A stretch of 64,000 bases of DNA, taken from Casuarina equisetifolia. Taxonomy: Eukaryota > Streptophyta > Magnoliopsida > Fagales > Casuarinaceae. The position numbers and the translations under genes were made by a program. Under the pieces are notes generated by a model, which saw only the letters and a list, made by a program, of their open reading frames with translations, was not told the DNA's origin and ran no database searches. Positions 33,132-45,793 of the stretch are shown piece by piece (position 1 is the first letter of the stretch; each line of letters starts with the position of its first letter). The DNA lies in assembly GCA_028551475.1 (NCBI GenBank), contig CM052362.1:8166-72165 (forward strand). The letters run 5' to 3'.

Positions 33132-34741
33132 ATAATAACTTTGAAGATAGTTTGGCTGAAAACTATAAAACAAGCGCTTCTTGGGAGGCAACCCAAGCAT
33201 TGTGTTCATTCTGTTGTTGGAAGTTTTGTCACCACCATCTCCTCAAAGCTCTATGTGGATATGACCTACAATCAGGGGAGTATTCTCATTCCTTTTACTT
33301 TTATTTTTACTTTCTTTTCTTTTTGCATTGAGGACAATGCTTCATTCAAGTTTGGGGGTAGGGAAAGAACCTTTGTCCTAAATCTGATTAAAAAAAATAA
33401 AAAATTCTTATGTCATGATTACATCCCTTATTGTGAATTCTTGGCGATTCTTTGGAAGACATAGATTTTGTTCAAACCTACAATTGTGATGTGAGTTAAG
33501 TGTGATTCTGATTATGTTGATCCATTTATTAAACACTAAAAGTCCTTCATTTTTGAAATTATGTGTATTTCTAGAGAACATTCATGTGAAGTATGTGATT
33601 TTCTTAGATCTCACCCGGATCTTAGAATTTGCTTGATTTCCTCTTGAGGCGAAATCCTAGGCTGCATCTAATTGAGAAAATGATTTAGGCCATTCTTTGG
33701 ATCGTTTGAGCCTTTCAAGCCAACCCTATTTATTTATCCCCAGTCACCCCGCTGAGCCTTGATTTATATCCACTTTTTTTTATTTTGACACCCACATATA
33801 TATACCTTTGAGCCTTTGATAAATTATCTTTTCGTCCCGCACCCTTGAACATGTTGATTTTTAGGATATAAGTCTATTTGAGTGAAAGAGAAGTCGAGGG
33901 GAAGGATGTTATATGGGAAGGATATTGATTGCAATGATTATGTAGCATAATATGTTGCTTTTGTGAATGCCAAAAAAAAAAAAGAGAAAGAAAGAAAGGA
34001 AATGCAACATTTGTCTAAGAATGGAATTCTCTTATTGCTTATTGTCAAATTCAAGCCACTCAAGGTTTAGAAATTGGCTTTTGCATAGTAGTTGGATGTC
34101 ATCAGCAAGATAAGATTATAATAATTACATTTCTAGTCCTACTACTTGCTTTATTATTGCAAGCATGATTGTGACTTTTGTGAGTGTCGAAATCCAAGTG
34201 AAATCAAGTATTTTTGGGAAGAAAGGAATGAGAGAAATGGTGATAGAAAGATCATTTGCGAAAAAAAAAAGCAAAGAAAGGAAGTGACAAAAGCTCAAAT
34301 TAGATCCTAGAAAGCAATGTGTTCATGGGTGAATTTAGCCTAAATGACTTTCATCTTACCCCTAGCCTAGCCTTACATTACAAGCTTATAAAAGTCCTAT
34401 TGATTCTTGGTTAGATGATTGGCCTACATTAGTGGAGAGAGGAATGAAAAGCAAACCTATGAGGTTTGGTTAAAGATTTTGAGAGATTGCATATTAATAT
34501 GGATCTATTTGGAGTGCATATAGTTGAAAAGATAAGGACTCACACATACACACGTGGTTAACATAGTTAAAAGTCTATCTTATCTTATAAAAAAATTGTG
34601 GTGTTTAGATGAAAGCTATATTTTTCTTTGAATTGTTAAGTTGAGCAATTATGGAGAATTTTTTTAAAGGGGTTTTGTCTAAAGCATATGCAAATTATTA
34701 CTTTTACTCGAGGACTAGCAAAATGTTAAGTTTGGGGGTGT
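33132..34741 (+). other. Non-coding region of the Athila element between pol and 3' LTR
   Basis: No ORF of convincing length. Just after the pol stop is AGCGCTTCTTGGGAGGCAAC. Purine/A runs lie at 33970-34000 and 34258-34290. The polypurine tract (AAGTTTGGGGGTGT) ends at 34741, next to the 3' LTR. An env-like gene is absent. Confidence 0.75.
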
Positions 34742-36168
34742 TGATAACTCTATTTTTATAGAGTTATTTTACCTAATTTAAATAATAAATTCTCTAATGT
34801 TTGTGAGAAAATATTTGAATTCCTCTTTATTTACTTAAATTTGTCTTGTTTATGTAGCATAAGGAGGCATGAAGAAAAAGAACAAGCATGGAGAACCTGG
34901 TACTTATTATATGGCAGAAGATGGTCAAATTATCAAGGTGAAGGAAATCAAGATGGGCTTGGGCTTGGGCTTTGGATAATTGTTATTAGATTTTTATTGT
35001 TATTATTTTTTTAAATAATTAGAAAACCTAGTCCTATTAGGAGTCCAAAGCCTAATTAATATAGAAGTCTAAAACCCAATTGTATTGGGAATCCAAAACC
35101 CAATGCTATTAGGATAAGGAGAAAGTTCTAGATCTCATACCCTATATAAAGGAGGAGCCCTGCATAGAAGAGAGGGGGAAGCAAGAGAGAAAAGAAGTTG
35201 CCGCTGAAACCAAGGAGGAAATTGAGCACAACTCAAGAGAGAGGCCAAGAATTCAAGATACAACTCAAGAGAGAGGCCAAGAATTCAAGATTCAACTCAA
35301 GAGAGAGGCCAAGAATTCAAGATTTCTTGAAGAGAAGACAAAAAGGGTGACAGACTTCTTGTTCTTGGATTCAAGATGCATTCTTTGTTTCTTATTATTA
35401 TTCTTCCTCATTATTTCATTATGTTCTAAACTTCTTTTGTTAGAGCGAAGATGTAGCCTAACTATGATGATGTGAATCCTATAAGTTTTATGTTTTGCAA
35501 GATAGTTTATTTATGTGAGTTATATATTATTATGCTTAATGCTTTTAAGTGATTGGCCACCACTTGAATGATTTGATGTGTATGTTAGAGACTGAAAGGT
35601 AATAATATGCAATTGCTTCTTATAATATATAACCATGAATTAAATATGGATAGACATATACCATGTTATTTGTGTGGCTTTTGGTGATAAGATGATCGAA
35701 AGATTTATTGTAAACCAGGAATATTCACAAATCCTAATGCATTTGGTTTGTTTCAATTCACATATAGAGATATAGTGAATTAATGAACTAAATAGGTTTA
35801 CTATACCTAGACATAGGATAGTAAATAAATTAGGAAATTTCGCCATCACATAGATAATATCATTCTTGCAGGCATAAACTATGGAAATTCATATCTAGTA
35901 GTTATGGTGAAATCGAAAGCTCTAACATGTGTCTCATCTTGATTTTTCTTACTTGTATCCATTTTTAATTAGTATTGAGTTTTCATTTTAGAAATTTTAA
36001 ATTTTAATTCATCTTCAACAATATTTTGATTTGCTAGATAAATTTTAGGATTAATTCATCATTAGTACTTAATTAGTTCAGTATTCACCAATCTTCGTGG
36101 GACGATACTTTTCTCATCATTATATTACTTGTTCGACATGTTCACTTACATCTAAAATTCACCGAACA
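34742..36168 (+). mobile_element. 3' LTR of Athila element (complete, 1427 bp)
   Basis: It starts TGATAACTC, contains the hairpin AACTCTATTTTTATAGAGTT at 34746-34765 and the 32-base triplet at 35229-35324, and ends ATTCACCGAACA. The flank after it (CCAAG) continues the family C LTR equivalent to 9953 onward. Confidence 0.93.
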
Positions 36169-38031
36169 CCAAGTATCATATTCTTAAGAAAAAATGTATT
36201 CAAGTATATTTTATATTTCTTGAAGAAATATTTAAATAATCAATATATTCAAATAATCAACATTTATTTGAATATATGTCACAAAGGCTTTTAGAATATA
36301 TTTTATGAGGAAATGTAGGAACCCGGTTACTTTATAATATCATCAATTGATATTATAATTTGTACACCTTTTACTTCTTATAGTTTTTCTTTTTGCACAT
36401 TTAGAAAAACATAATTTACAAATTGATATTTACAAGAAAATATTTTTAGTCACAACAAAACCTTATTTTCCAATACTTTGTAAATTCAAAACCCTAACTT
36501 TATGAAAATTAGGGATTTCATGATTAAAGTTTGAATTAAGTTTGTATATCTTCAATTAGCTCTCTATGAAGCATTATTCCTCACTTACAATATACATTTG
36601 AGGATTTGCTTGATATACTAAGGTTGGTTTAACCTAAACCTTGTAACCGTGGATAAATTGACTCCTTGTTGAGGAGTTGTGAAGTGTAGGAGAGGATTTC
36701 TCCTAGCTTGTAGTAAATGAGACTTCAATTAGTTAGATTAAAGGAGAAAATAGTGGATGTAGAACTCAAGAATTGAGTGTTGAACCATCGTGGTAAATTT
36801 GGTGTTTCTTTTCCCTTTACTTGTTTGGATTTAACTTGCTGAATGTTGATATCTTTCCAACCATTGACCTGTTATTAATCTGTTGCTTTACTTATGAGAT
36901 AGTCTTGCTGTCTTGTAACATATTTGTATGATATTTGCTTGCTATTTTCTTACTATATCTATGTGAAATTCTATGAATTGCTATAACCATCTTAGACAAC
37001 AAAAATTGTGCTCAACTCTTAACTTAACCAATTCAACCCCCCTTTCTTGTTAAGTAATAAAACCTAATAACTTATTGATTTAGCCTTAGTCACATGAGAG
37101 CTAAACCCTTTTGAACTCATATATGCCCATGCTTCTCAGACTAGATTTGTCAAGTTTCTCAAGCTTAAGTTTCTTGGTTCAAGCTTGTATATGCATAAGC
37201 TTTATCATGTAAATTGAACCTTCTTAGCATAAATTTCAAGTAATAAAATAGTCATAGGCATCATATTCTTTTTAATATGGATACCATGCAATTCATGGAT
37301 ATCATATTATTTTATGCTCAGGAAATATTCCATGAATAAGGCTTCAATATATCAAAATATAGGAACCCGGCTAGTTTATAATATCATTAATTAATATTAT
37401 AATTTGTACACCTTTTACTTTCTTGTTGTTCAATTTTGCACATGAGCATATAAAAAAAATTATATATTATATGCAACCAAAATTTATCACAACAAAACAT
37501 ATCTTTTTCCAACAAAATTCAATATGAATAGATATATACCATATTATTTGTGTGGCTTTTGTTGTAAATTAGAAATGTTCATAGATCCTAATATATTTGG
37601 TTTGTTTCAATTCACATATAGAGATATAGTGAATTAATGCGCAAAGTAGATTTGTTATATCTAGGTATAGGATAGTGAATTAATTAGAAAACTTTACCAT
37701 CACAAGAGTATTATCACTCTTGTAAGCATAAATAATTGACATTCATATCTAGTAGTTATAGTAAAATTGGATGCTTTAACACATTTCTTGTATTAAGTTT
37801 TCTTAATTTTAGTTATTTACTTTATCATTTCAATTTGCTAGATAAATTCTAAAAGTTATTCACCATTAGTAATTTATTAATTAGTCTAGTATTCACCAAT
37901 CTCTTTAGGACAATACTTTTCTCATCATTATATTACTTTTTTGACATGTTCACATGCATGTAGGATTTTACCCAACACCTCCTCCTCGTGCCCCTATCTC
38001 CAAACTTATTGTTTAGCCACTATACCTAACA
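36169..38031. mobile_element. Spacer copy next to A'': family C and Athila LTR pieces
   Basis: Duplicate of 9953-11824: minus family C 5' part (36169-36475), plus 3' part (36476-37069), minus 5' fragment (37070-37514), then an Athila LTR 3' half fused to a family C tip (37515-38031). Order and junctions are the same as in the first spacer. Confidence 0.65.
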
Positions 38032-39007
38032 AATCCATCTAAGAGTTATGTTTTAGGATAGCCTATATGTTTTTTTCTTTCCTTTATATTGTAGAAAGAT
38101 GTGCTGATGAGCCACCCATGGAGTTCTTAATATTGAATAACATTCCAAAAGACTTAAGTTTGAAGGGTAATGTTTTATGCCCTACCATTGTATCTATTTA
38201 GAAGGAATGGTTGTTTAACCCTATATTATGATGTTAAATAAAATTTATCAAAATCCCACCTTTATTTTATTACCCCCTCCCCTTGGCGGCATATGCTATT
38301 AGGTTGCAGACTTGATTAAATGGAATTTAAAGTCATAAATTTGTTCTAGCAATATAATGGGAAAAGACCTATAACAAAAGCTATTTTGTGATTTAGCATT
38401 AACTTTATTTCTTCCTAGCAACTTTGTGGTAGTTAATGGAAAAGTTGGTAATTGACTTATATCTATTGTGGTAGGAGGTTGTATCTCAAAAACTCTGTTT
38501 TTGCAAAGTTAATTAGGATGAGTCAAATTGATATTCTATATTTGTCATAATTAGTGAGCAAAACCATATTATTTTGTCCTTAGAATGTACTTTAAACTCT
38601 TGTAAGTTGTTAAATATATTTATATAGGACAACATTTTCAAACCTTTTTTTTTCTTTATCTTTTCTCAAAGCAAAGAAATAAGACAGCTAGAAAATGGCA
38701 TAAATATCATCCTAATAATAATTTCTAACATTTTACCATTAAAAAGAAATTAAAATATTTGTGTGATTTGGCCATGTCAATTAAGCATTTATAAGTGTAA
38801 AGCATGTATATAACTCAATAAATGTTTTCAATTTTTATAATTAAGCTTGCATTAATTATTTGTCTTAAAAAATATACAATAGATGAAAACTACCGATACA
38901 AATCTAAGCCTTTCTTTTATCTCAAAAGGCATACCGTATTATGAAACCTTTTCTCTCTTCATAAAATCTCTCTAGCACTATTTTTGCAACAACTTTGTTT
39001 TCAATAC
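38032..39007. other. Unassigned spacer DNA
   Basis: Matches 11825-12780. AT-rich, with no gene recognised. Confidence 0.4.
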
Positions 39008-39174
39008 CTGACAATTGTGCTAGCCCTTTCTTGCTTCGATAGGGTGGCTAGAAATGTCACCAACCCCTCGCCAACCAATTTTCTATTTATGGTCAAAGGT
39101 TGCTTAGCACATATGATCCCCTCTTTATATTCTTTCATGAACTCAATTAGGTTGGCCTTACACTGATCTCCTCC
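39008..39174 (-). pseudogene. Exon-like remnant of an unrecognised gene
   Basis: On the minus strand an open frame of 55 codons follows a TAA at 39175-39177 and ends at a good splice-donor context (CAG/GTATTG at 39008/39007). Its peptide includes FMKEYKEGIICAKQPLTINR and LVGEGLVTFLA, and looks protein-like in composition. The A' copy has lost ~47 bases including the donor. I cannot name the family. It might be one exon of a gene that once adjoined SPH. Confidence 0.35.
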
Positions 39175-39229
39175 TTATTCAATCCATTGGCTTCTACTTT
39201 ACTAGTTGCAATTGGTGGATTTCCAACCT

Positions 39230-40195
39230 AAGTTTTCCTAATCCTATGATACGGGAGTTAGATTTATATGTTTTACTCACAAATTCGAAATGGTAACTTG
39301 TGAATTTACTAAAGCCAAAGGCCTTGGCTGGTGAAGTGCATTACACACCCTTAACACCACCCCTAATGGTTTTTCTAGTTATAGTATCCCTTTTTATAAG
39401 AAAAAGAATATTCTACCCCTACCCATATCTATCTTACCTTTGAATAAGACCAAGAATATTTAAGGTAACCTTTTAATGGGCCAAATCCCTTACCCAATAA
39501 ATCTAGAGTTCCTAACTTTGGATGTGGTTTAAGCAAGCATAATGGATTTTACACTTGTCCATGGTCATCCTTATGAGCAAGCTAGGTGGATCAATCTCTG
39601 GACTTTCCTTCATGATGTTATTAAAGTAAAGTCTAAGCAATCTAGGGTGAAGGGCCACCTAGTCATTCTTCACAATGGAGCCAAGGCGAGGTCTAAGCGA
39701 GCTAGCGGAAAGTCTCCTTAGTAATTCCTTTTCGATTTTGGCCAGATGGAATCTAAGCAAGCCTAGAAGCTGACATCTCCCATAGTCAATCCTTCTTGAT
39801 GGCATTCAAAGTGGAGATATTTAGTTTAGGTGTAGGGTTAGTGATCTTATGTAATTGGGTTTTAGTCTTATGTTTTATTAGGATGGCGTTGTGGCCTACA
39901 TATATAGGGGCTTGGTCTAATGCAAATAAAAAGTAAATGACACATGAAAATGAAACATCATTGCCAAATGTATACATCACATTGTTAATATATTAATTTG
40001 TTATGCTTTTTATATTAGAAATGTCTCTCTTTCTCTCTTATAAACCATAAGAAAAAGATAGGCTTTATTAATAATCATAAATAAGCAAAAGCTTTTATTA
40101 ATCATTCAAAATAACATAACATTGTACAACATGAAAAATCCAAAAGAAATATTAGAAACAAATCTCTTTTATTGAAGCCTAACAAAGGATAGATC
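39230..40195. other. SPH 3' flank, block A'' (empty LTR site)
   Basis: Counterpart of 12953-13940. The unoccupied CTTGC site is at 39577-39581 (minus strand). No gene seen. Confidence 0.6.
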
Positions 40196-40619
40196 CTATG
40201 TTATGGTTTTTGTAAAATCATAGGGGTAGCAGATATCATACAACATATTATTATCATAGTTCATCATACACAGTTGATTCTCTCTTATGCTCCACTTACA
40301 AATGGCACATTTTTTACGATCCCTCTTCTCTCTGTAGATGTAGAACCAATGTTCGAGGTTGTCCCATTTTATATAGCAGTCAAACTTTGTTGAACTTGAA
40401 ATGTTAGGGCTAAATACAATTTCATACACACCTCCTTTGTAAAGTTTTTGAAGCCTAAGGGGTCATCTGACGAATGGCAAGCTAGATCAATGACTTAACC
40501 ATGTTCTAAGTCATTCCTCATAATTACATGTGTTTTTTTATAGGCTTCACACTTAATTGAAATATGAAGCAAAAAAAGAATTACTGCAAGGAAAGAGATG
40601 TGCTTGGGAAAAAAACCAT
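40196..40619 (-). pseudogene. S-protein homolog pseudogene, copy A''
   Basis: Colinear with the intact SPH genes but 424 instead of 426 bases. A one-base deletion just after the ATG (40619) shifts the frame. A TAA near 40498 replaces the CAA codon after the LEHG phrase. A second one-base deletion lies near 40450. The downstream Cys-bearing half is otherwise well kept (FDCYIKW, KCAICKW, DICYPYDF), so decay is recent. The TATA-like element and leader are still present. Confidence 0.92.
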
Positions 40620-41066
40620 ATTCGAATATTTCTTTTCCAATTCCTTGAAGGTGAAAAGTTGGAAGGGTTTGTGGATGAAACAATATCTTTCACGAAGGTC
40701 ACGGAGTCTCCTTATAAAGGGGTCTCTAGGTAAAAGTATAAATGACACAACAACCCTAAATTAAGAAAATTATATGGCATTTCAAATAGTTACTAAGATA
40801 ATAGAAATTATTTTAAATTTAGAAAGTTAGCTACAAATCCAAATTTGTAATCATTCTATATAGAGATAAAAATTATATAAATTTAGAAAATAAGTTACAA
40901 ATCTAATTTTATAATAATTATTTATGGAACTTGGTTGGGATGATCTAAATTTGCAATGTCTAACTAGTGTTAAATAGCTAGAAAAGTCATGGATTATTTA
41001 TGTGTGGCTAAAAGCTTCATTGGTAGAGCTAGTTACTTAAATAAGCTTTGTTCTAATGGTTCACTT
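40620..41066. other. SPH 5' flank, block A''
   Basis: AT-rich counterpart of 6183-6631, carrying the TTATAAAGG promoter-like motif around 40713. No ORF supported. Confidence 0.5.
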
Positions 41067-42435
41067 TGTTAGGTATAATGGCTAACTAAGAAGGGGGGAG
41101 GGGGGTTGAATTGGTTTTCTTATTTATAAAATTCATTTTCTAATAAAAGATAATGAGCATTAACAAACAAAATATAGAAAAACAAGATTTACCATAGTGG
41201 TTCAGCCCTCACACCTACATACACCCTCTTATTCCTTCAATCCAACTAATTGAAGTCCACTTTACTCATAATTAGGAAAAAATTTTCTTCCACAAACAAA
41301 AGTTGACTCAACCTTGTTACAAAAGCAAATCCATAAGTGATGTATAGTTTATGATTTTTGCTAATTAGAGAGCTTATCGAAGATATTGAATATACAAATC
41401 CAAGCTCTAATCATGAAACTCCCAAATTTTAGCAAATTAAGGTTTTCGATTTATAACTCAATTTATGTGCAAATAGTAATCAAAGTTCAATCATCATATA
41501 AATGAATGTATACACGAGTATGAAATCACAAAAATATGATTTACAAAGAAGGTCATCGATGCTCTTCATGGAATCACAATATAGAACTCAATCTTGATTT
41601 TTCAATTTGATTTCTCGATTACCTTTTCAAAAAGTTACTTTGAACCATAGAATAGAACATTTTTATGTGAGATTCAAAACAATAAAAGCTAATTTGAGGT
41701 TTTTGTCAAACTTGACAACGTCAAAAGCTTTTTCCCGTTAAGAAAGTAGAGAAAATGCCTCATTTAAGGTTTCAAATCAAACCTTTAATCATTCTAAGTA
41801 ACTTTTCTGACATAATGATTAACTCTTTTGCAAATCTTCTCATTGGAGTAGATGTGCGATTACAAAGGAAAGATGGCGTTGTTTCAAATAGAAGCTAAGG
41901 CTTCTAATTGCACAAAGCGCCCAAAAGCACTTGACAATAAGCTAAATATCAGCATTTCAACAAGTGCGACAACCCTTCTCTTAAGAGCTTTGACATGCTT
42001 GTATAAAGCAAGCTTTGGTCAGATTGTGTCTCGTGGGCTTAAATTAGCTTGCTTCTTGTGGACCTAAGCTTCATGGATAAAACTTGGGTGAACCCAAGTC
42101 AGCTTGTGTAAGTCTAATTAAGATCAACTCAGGTTAGCTTGCATCTCTTAATTATTATTCCTATAATAATATTCCAGCACCAAATTCTTTATAAAACATA
42201 TTATACAATCAATATTTGCTTTCTTCCCCCTTATATATTTGATAAGATATATTTGTTTAGGACTTAAGTAAGGTTGCAATATATAAGAACATAGGAACCT
42301 AACTACTTTATAATATCGTTGATTGATATTATAATTTGCACACCTTTAATTCCATTTTTCACATTAACATATGAAAAATATTTATATGCAATTAACAAAG
42401 AAATTTGTCACAGCAAAACATATCTTTTTCCAATA
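41067..42435 (-). mobile_element. Family C LTR, block A''
   Basis: Mirror of 4794-6182 and direct counterpart of 14816-16201. The minus strand runs from TATTGGAAAAAG (42435) to CCTAACA (41067). The hairpin near 42309-42333 has one arm base changed to G, which still pairs as G-U in RNA. Confidence 0.75.
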
Positions 42436-42992
42436 GAGAGTTCAAGCTTTTGATGTCTCTCCAAATTACCTATCTCTAGGATGACGGGTCCTGTGAATCT
42501 GTTATAACTCGCATCAAGGTATAAAAGGCTTGTAAGATTCCCTAAACTGGAAGGTAGGATCCCAGAGAAGGAATTCATGCTGAGGTCAAGGGACTCCAAA
42601 TTCACGTTTCAATCTCCTGGGGAAGACTTCCTGAGAATGAGTTCGCATGGACCGAGACTTCCTTAAGTTCACTGAGGAGGCGGGGGTAAGCTTCCAGATA
42701 AGTTAAAGTTATTAAGCACAAGTACTTGGACTCAGGTTTGAGAACCTTAGAGGTAGCAATCCCTAAAATTTATTACCACTCATGTCTAAAGACTCTAACT
42801 TTTGTAAACTCCATATGCTCCCTTAAAGGAATAGGAACCGTTAAGGTGCAACGGCTTAGATTGAGGTACTTGAGCTCATTGAATTGTCCAATGGTGCGAG
42901 GAAATGGAAGGTTTATGGGTAAGAAGATACATAATGGATTGATTTCGAGAATAGCCTTTTCACATCTTATACTAAACCAGCCTACATCCATG
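42436..42992 (-). pseudogene. LRR receptor-like kinase fragment, block A''
   Basis: Minus strand. The best-preserved start of the three: an open stretch (42773-43105) runs from INPLCIFLPINLPFPRTIGQ into ELKYLNLSRCTLTVPIP, resembling the cap and first repeat of EMS1/MSP1-like LRR kinases. A second open part gives LESLDLSMNSFSGILPSSLG. Stops and shifts separate them, the kinase is absent, and the LTR at 42435 cuts the end. Confidence 0.7.
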
Positions 42993-44707
42993 AAAAAGAA
43001 CATATATCTCTGGTCATATATATATATTCTTGTGGAACTTCTGTCGTCCCGTTCATTGTGGTTCCTCGGCCCTGCTAGCCATTTGTTTGCTCGAACTGTA
43101 CACATTCAAAGAGGGGGCAGGCTAAACAAGCAAGCCATCCAAGTTTATTTTATAGAGTCGGAGGTTAGAAAGAACTTGGAGGTTTCCCTGTGACTAACTT
43201 TGTGCACTTCTAGTGGTAGCCATTGTGCTAAGTATCCATAAAGACTCACTCACATATTTATTTATAGTTCGGTATGAGATCAGCTAAATTAAGCTACGCT
43301 CATCATTTATGATCCACGGTTCGCTCAATTAGAACAAACACTACTTAGATTACTCACATATTTGAATTAGATAGTACCCAGAACTTTGGATGAGCTAATG
43401 CCATTACTGAACCTTAGACTTGAGAAGCAAGCCAAAGAAGGCATTGATTGCCCTTGAATAAGAGAAGACAAGAAAACTTTGATTACAATTCAGATGAAAC
43501 CCCAACTAACTTTTAAAGGCATTTTGAAGGAGCAGCCTTTTCAATATTAAAGTTATAGTACAAAAGAGATGTAACTATAACACACAAGACAAGAGGAACA
43601 AAAGAACCAGGGAATAACTAAAGCTCAGAATAATAAGATGTCATTATATAATAGTAGAAGAAAAAGCTTAAGGAAAAAAGTTATTATTCATTGTTGGGGA
43701 ACTCAGCCAAGATCTCTGTCTTTTATCTACTTTTGTAAGATGTAATCCAAAATCCTTGTTACCTTATTTAGGCTTGGGTTTTCTAATGGGTTTGCCTTAA
43801 TATCTTGCAATTTAACCTTTTTAAGGTTCAAAAGGGGGTTAGTGGTGTTGGTTAAGAAAAAGGGAGAGAGGAAAGCTTGGGGTATGCTTACTTCTACATT
43901 TTTGTTTAGGTCATCAAGATTTTCAATCATTTAGGTCAAAATCTATGTGATGGTTTGACAATGGTTTCAAATACTCTTTGCATCCCTTCAAGGACAATTT
44001 GATCCTGGCTTTTTGAGTTAGTGGCTGAGTGGTTTTTGGTAATTGATGATCATCTCATTAGGTTTCAATTCATATGTTACCATTCTCGGTGAAGTAGCCC
44101 TCTTTTTTATGTCTGAGTGTGTTATTCTATCCATCAAAGTCCTTTGTCTATAGCTTAGGTCAGTTCCCCACAGTCTGCTTTAAGTTTCTTAAATAATGTT
44201 GCTCCACATCAAGGACTCTCATGCAAGCCATGCAACATTCTCAAGCAAGAATTGCTTCTTTCCTTAAGCTCTTTATTTAGTTCCTCCCAGGCATTGGTCT
44301 TGCAATGGCCCTCCAACACAACCTCATCTCGTGTTCACCACCACTACTTCACATCCCTATGAGAGATTCATTGTTGCCATTACGACTTGGTCATCAAAAA
44401 GGGCATGAACACCCTTAAAGTACTATTCCATGTCCCATTTTACCTTGGCATTTCTAATCCCATTGAATGGCTGTGGAAAAAAGGCTTAAATGCATCTGGA
44501 GTCACCAAGTGAGACATTTGGTTCACGAATGTATAAATTATCTCCACAAACTTCCTCCTAAATTTTACCTAATTGTCACTCTTTGGACATCACCATCACG
44601 ATCGTTGAGGCCTCATGAAGATGGCTCTCTAAAACTAGGAAGACATAGTACTCATTAGCAAGCATTAGGTGACCAACGATTCCTGATTCTCCCAACTTTT
44701 TGCCATA
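42993..44707. other. Unassigned duplicated segment, block A''
   Basis: Counterpart of 16751-18484, with (AT)6 at 43016-43027. It ends at CCATA (44703-44707), the left target duplication of the family C LTR. The same host sequence resumes at 51883. Confidence 0.55.
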
Positions 44708-45793
44708 TGTTGTAAAAAAGTATGTTTTGTTATGACAAACTCTTGGTTGTATATAATATCTGTGATGTGAATCTTATGGTGGGCTTGAGTGAGGTTAGGT
44801 TATGAAAATATGTAAAAATTATTTTTTTGGTGTTTTTGGATTTTCTGTGGGAAAAGTAAGTGTTTGGTAGGAAGGAAAGGAGGAAAACATAAATATGAAA
44901 AACAAAAACAAAAGATAGATGCCAATAAACTCCAAGACATAAAGGCAATGCTACCAGTTAAGGACCACCACCAATCCTTGGCAAGAATTGGATAAAGAAT
45001 GCAAAAGTTGATCACACAACTTAGGGGTTTCTATTCTCTAGAAAGACAAGTCTGCTTACAACTGAAATAATGCTTCCTTTAAATAGGCAGTTAAACCTAA
45101 TCCTAGAAGGAACCTGTTAAATTAGGAATCCTTAAAACCTAGTTTTAGAAGAATCCTAATAAATCAATAATCCCTAAAATTAAGGAAGTCTTAACAAATA
45201 TGGATTTTGACAAATAAGGGACTCTTAAACAAATTAGAGATCTGACAAGTATGAAAACCCAGATAAATTAGGAACCTAGACAATTAAGGAAAACCAAATA
45301 AAAGAAAATATTCTCAAACAATAAATTAAACTTATGAAATTAAGGACTCAACAACTACTTAGGAAACCCCTTTATATTAAGGACTATAGAGATGCTAGAG
45401 AATATTCTTGGATTGCATCAACCTTGGCTTCCTTGTACCCACTAGATTATATTGTGGACTTTCAATTCCTTGATGTTGGAACTCATGATATTGGGCTTTA
45501 AGTGCGTCCGTATCAATCTCCCCTTCTTGACAAAGATTTATCCTCAAATCTTGATTGCTGCTTTGGGCTTTATCACTCCGTGGATCCATAATCTAAGTTT
45601 GTGCACACAAATCAAGCTCTAGCTCTAGCGGCCTACCTAAGTGTGTTGGTTCACAAATCAATGGCAAACTACCGTGCTACTTGGATGGAAGTTTACAAGC
45701 TAAGCAACAATATGATCTAAACAAGTAGTTGAAGTTATGGAATGTTGTAGTAGCACCTTCATCAATTGCATTGAAAAGTCTTAGTGATTGTTG

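Larger units (their letters stand above)
26652..36168 (+). mobile_element. Athila-type LTR retrotransposon, nearly complete
   Basis: 9.5 kb with 5' LTR (26652-27650, first ~428 bases missing), tRNA-Asp-type primer site, one gag-pol frame (27885-33131) with two in-frame stops, about 1.6 kb of non-coding DNA where related elements may carry an env-like gene, purine tract and complete 3' LTR (34742-36168). Gene order gag, protease, RT, RNase H, integrase is that of Ty3/gypsy. The primer type and the integrase tail ([17 protein letters not shown]) point to the Athila group. The shared 999 bases of the two LTRs have no indels and about 15 mismatches by eye, so the insertion is young. It could not move by itself. 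Confidence 0.93.

Noticed and set aside
33132..34741. Env-like gene of the Athila element
   Set aside because: No ORF of useful length and no signal or membrane segment in frame; only short overlapping ORFs just after pol.
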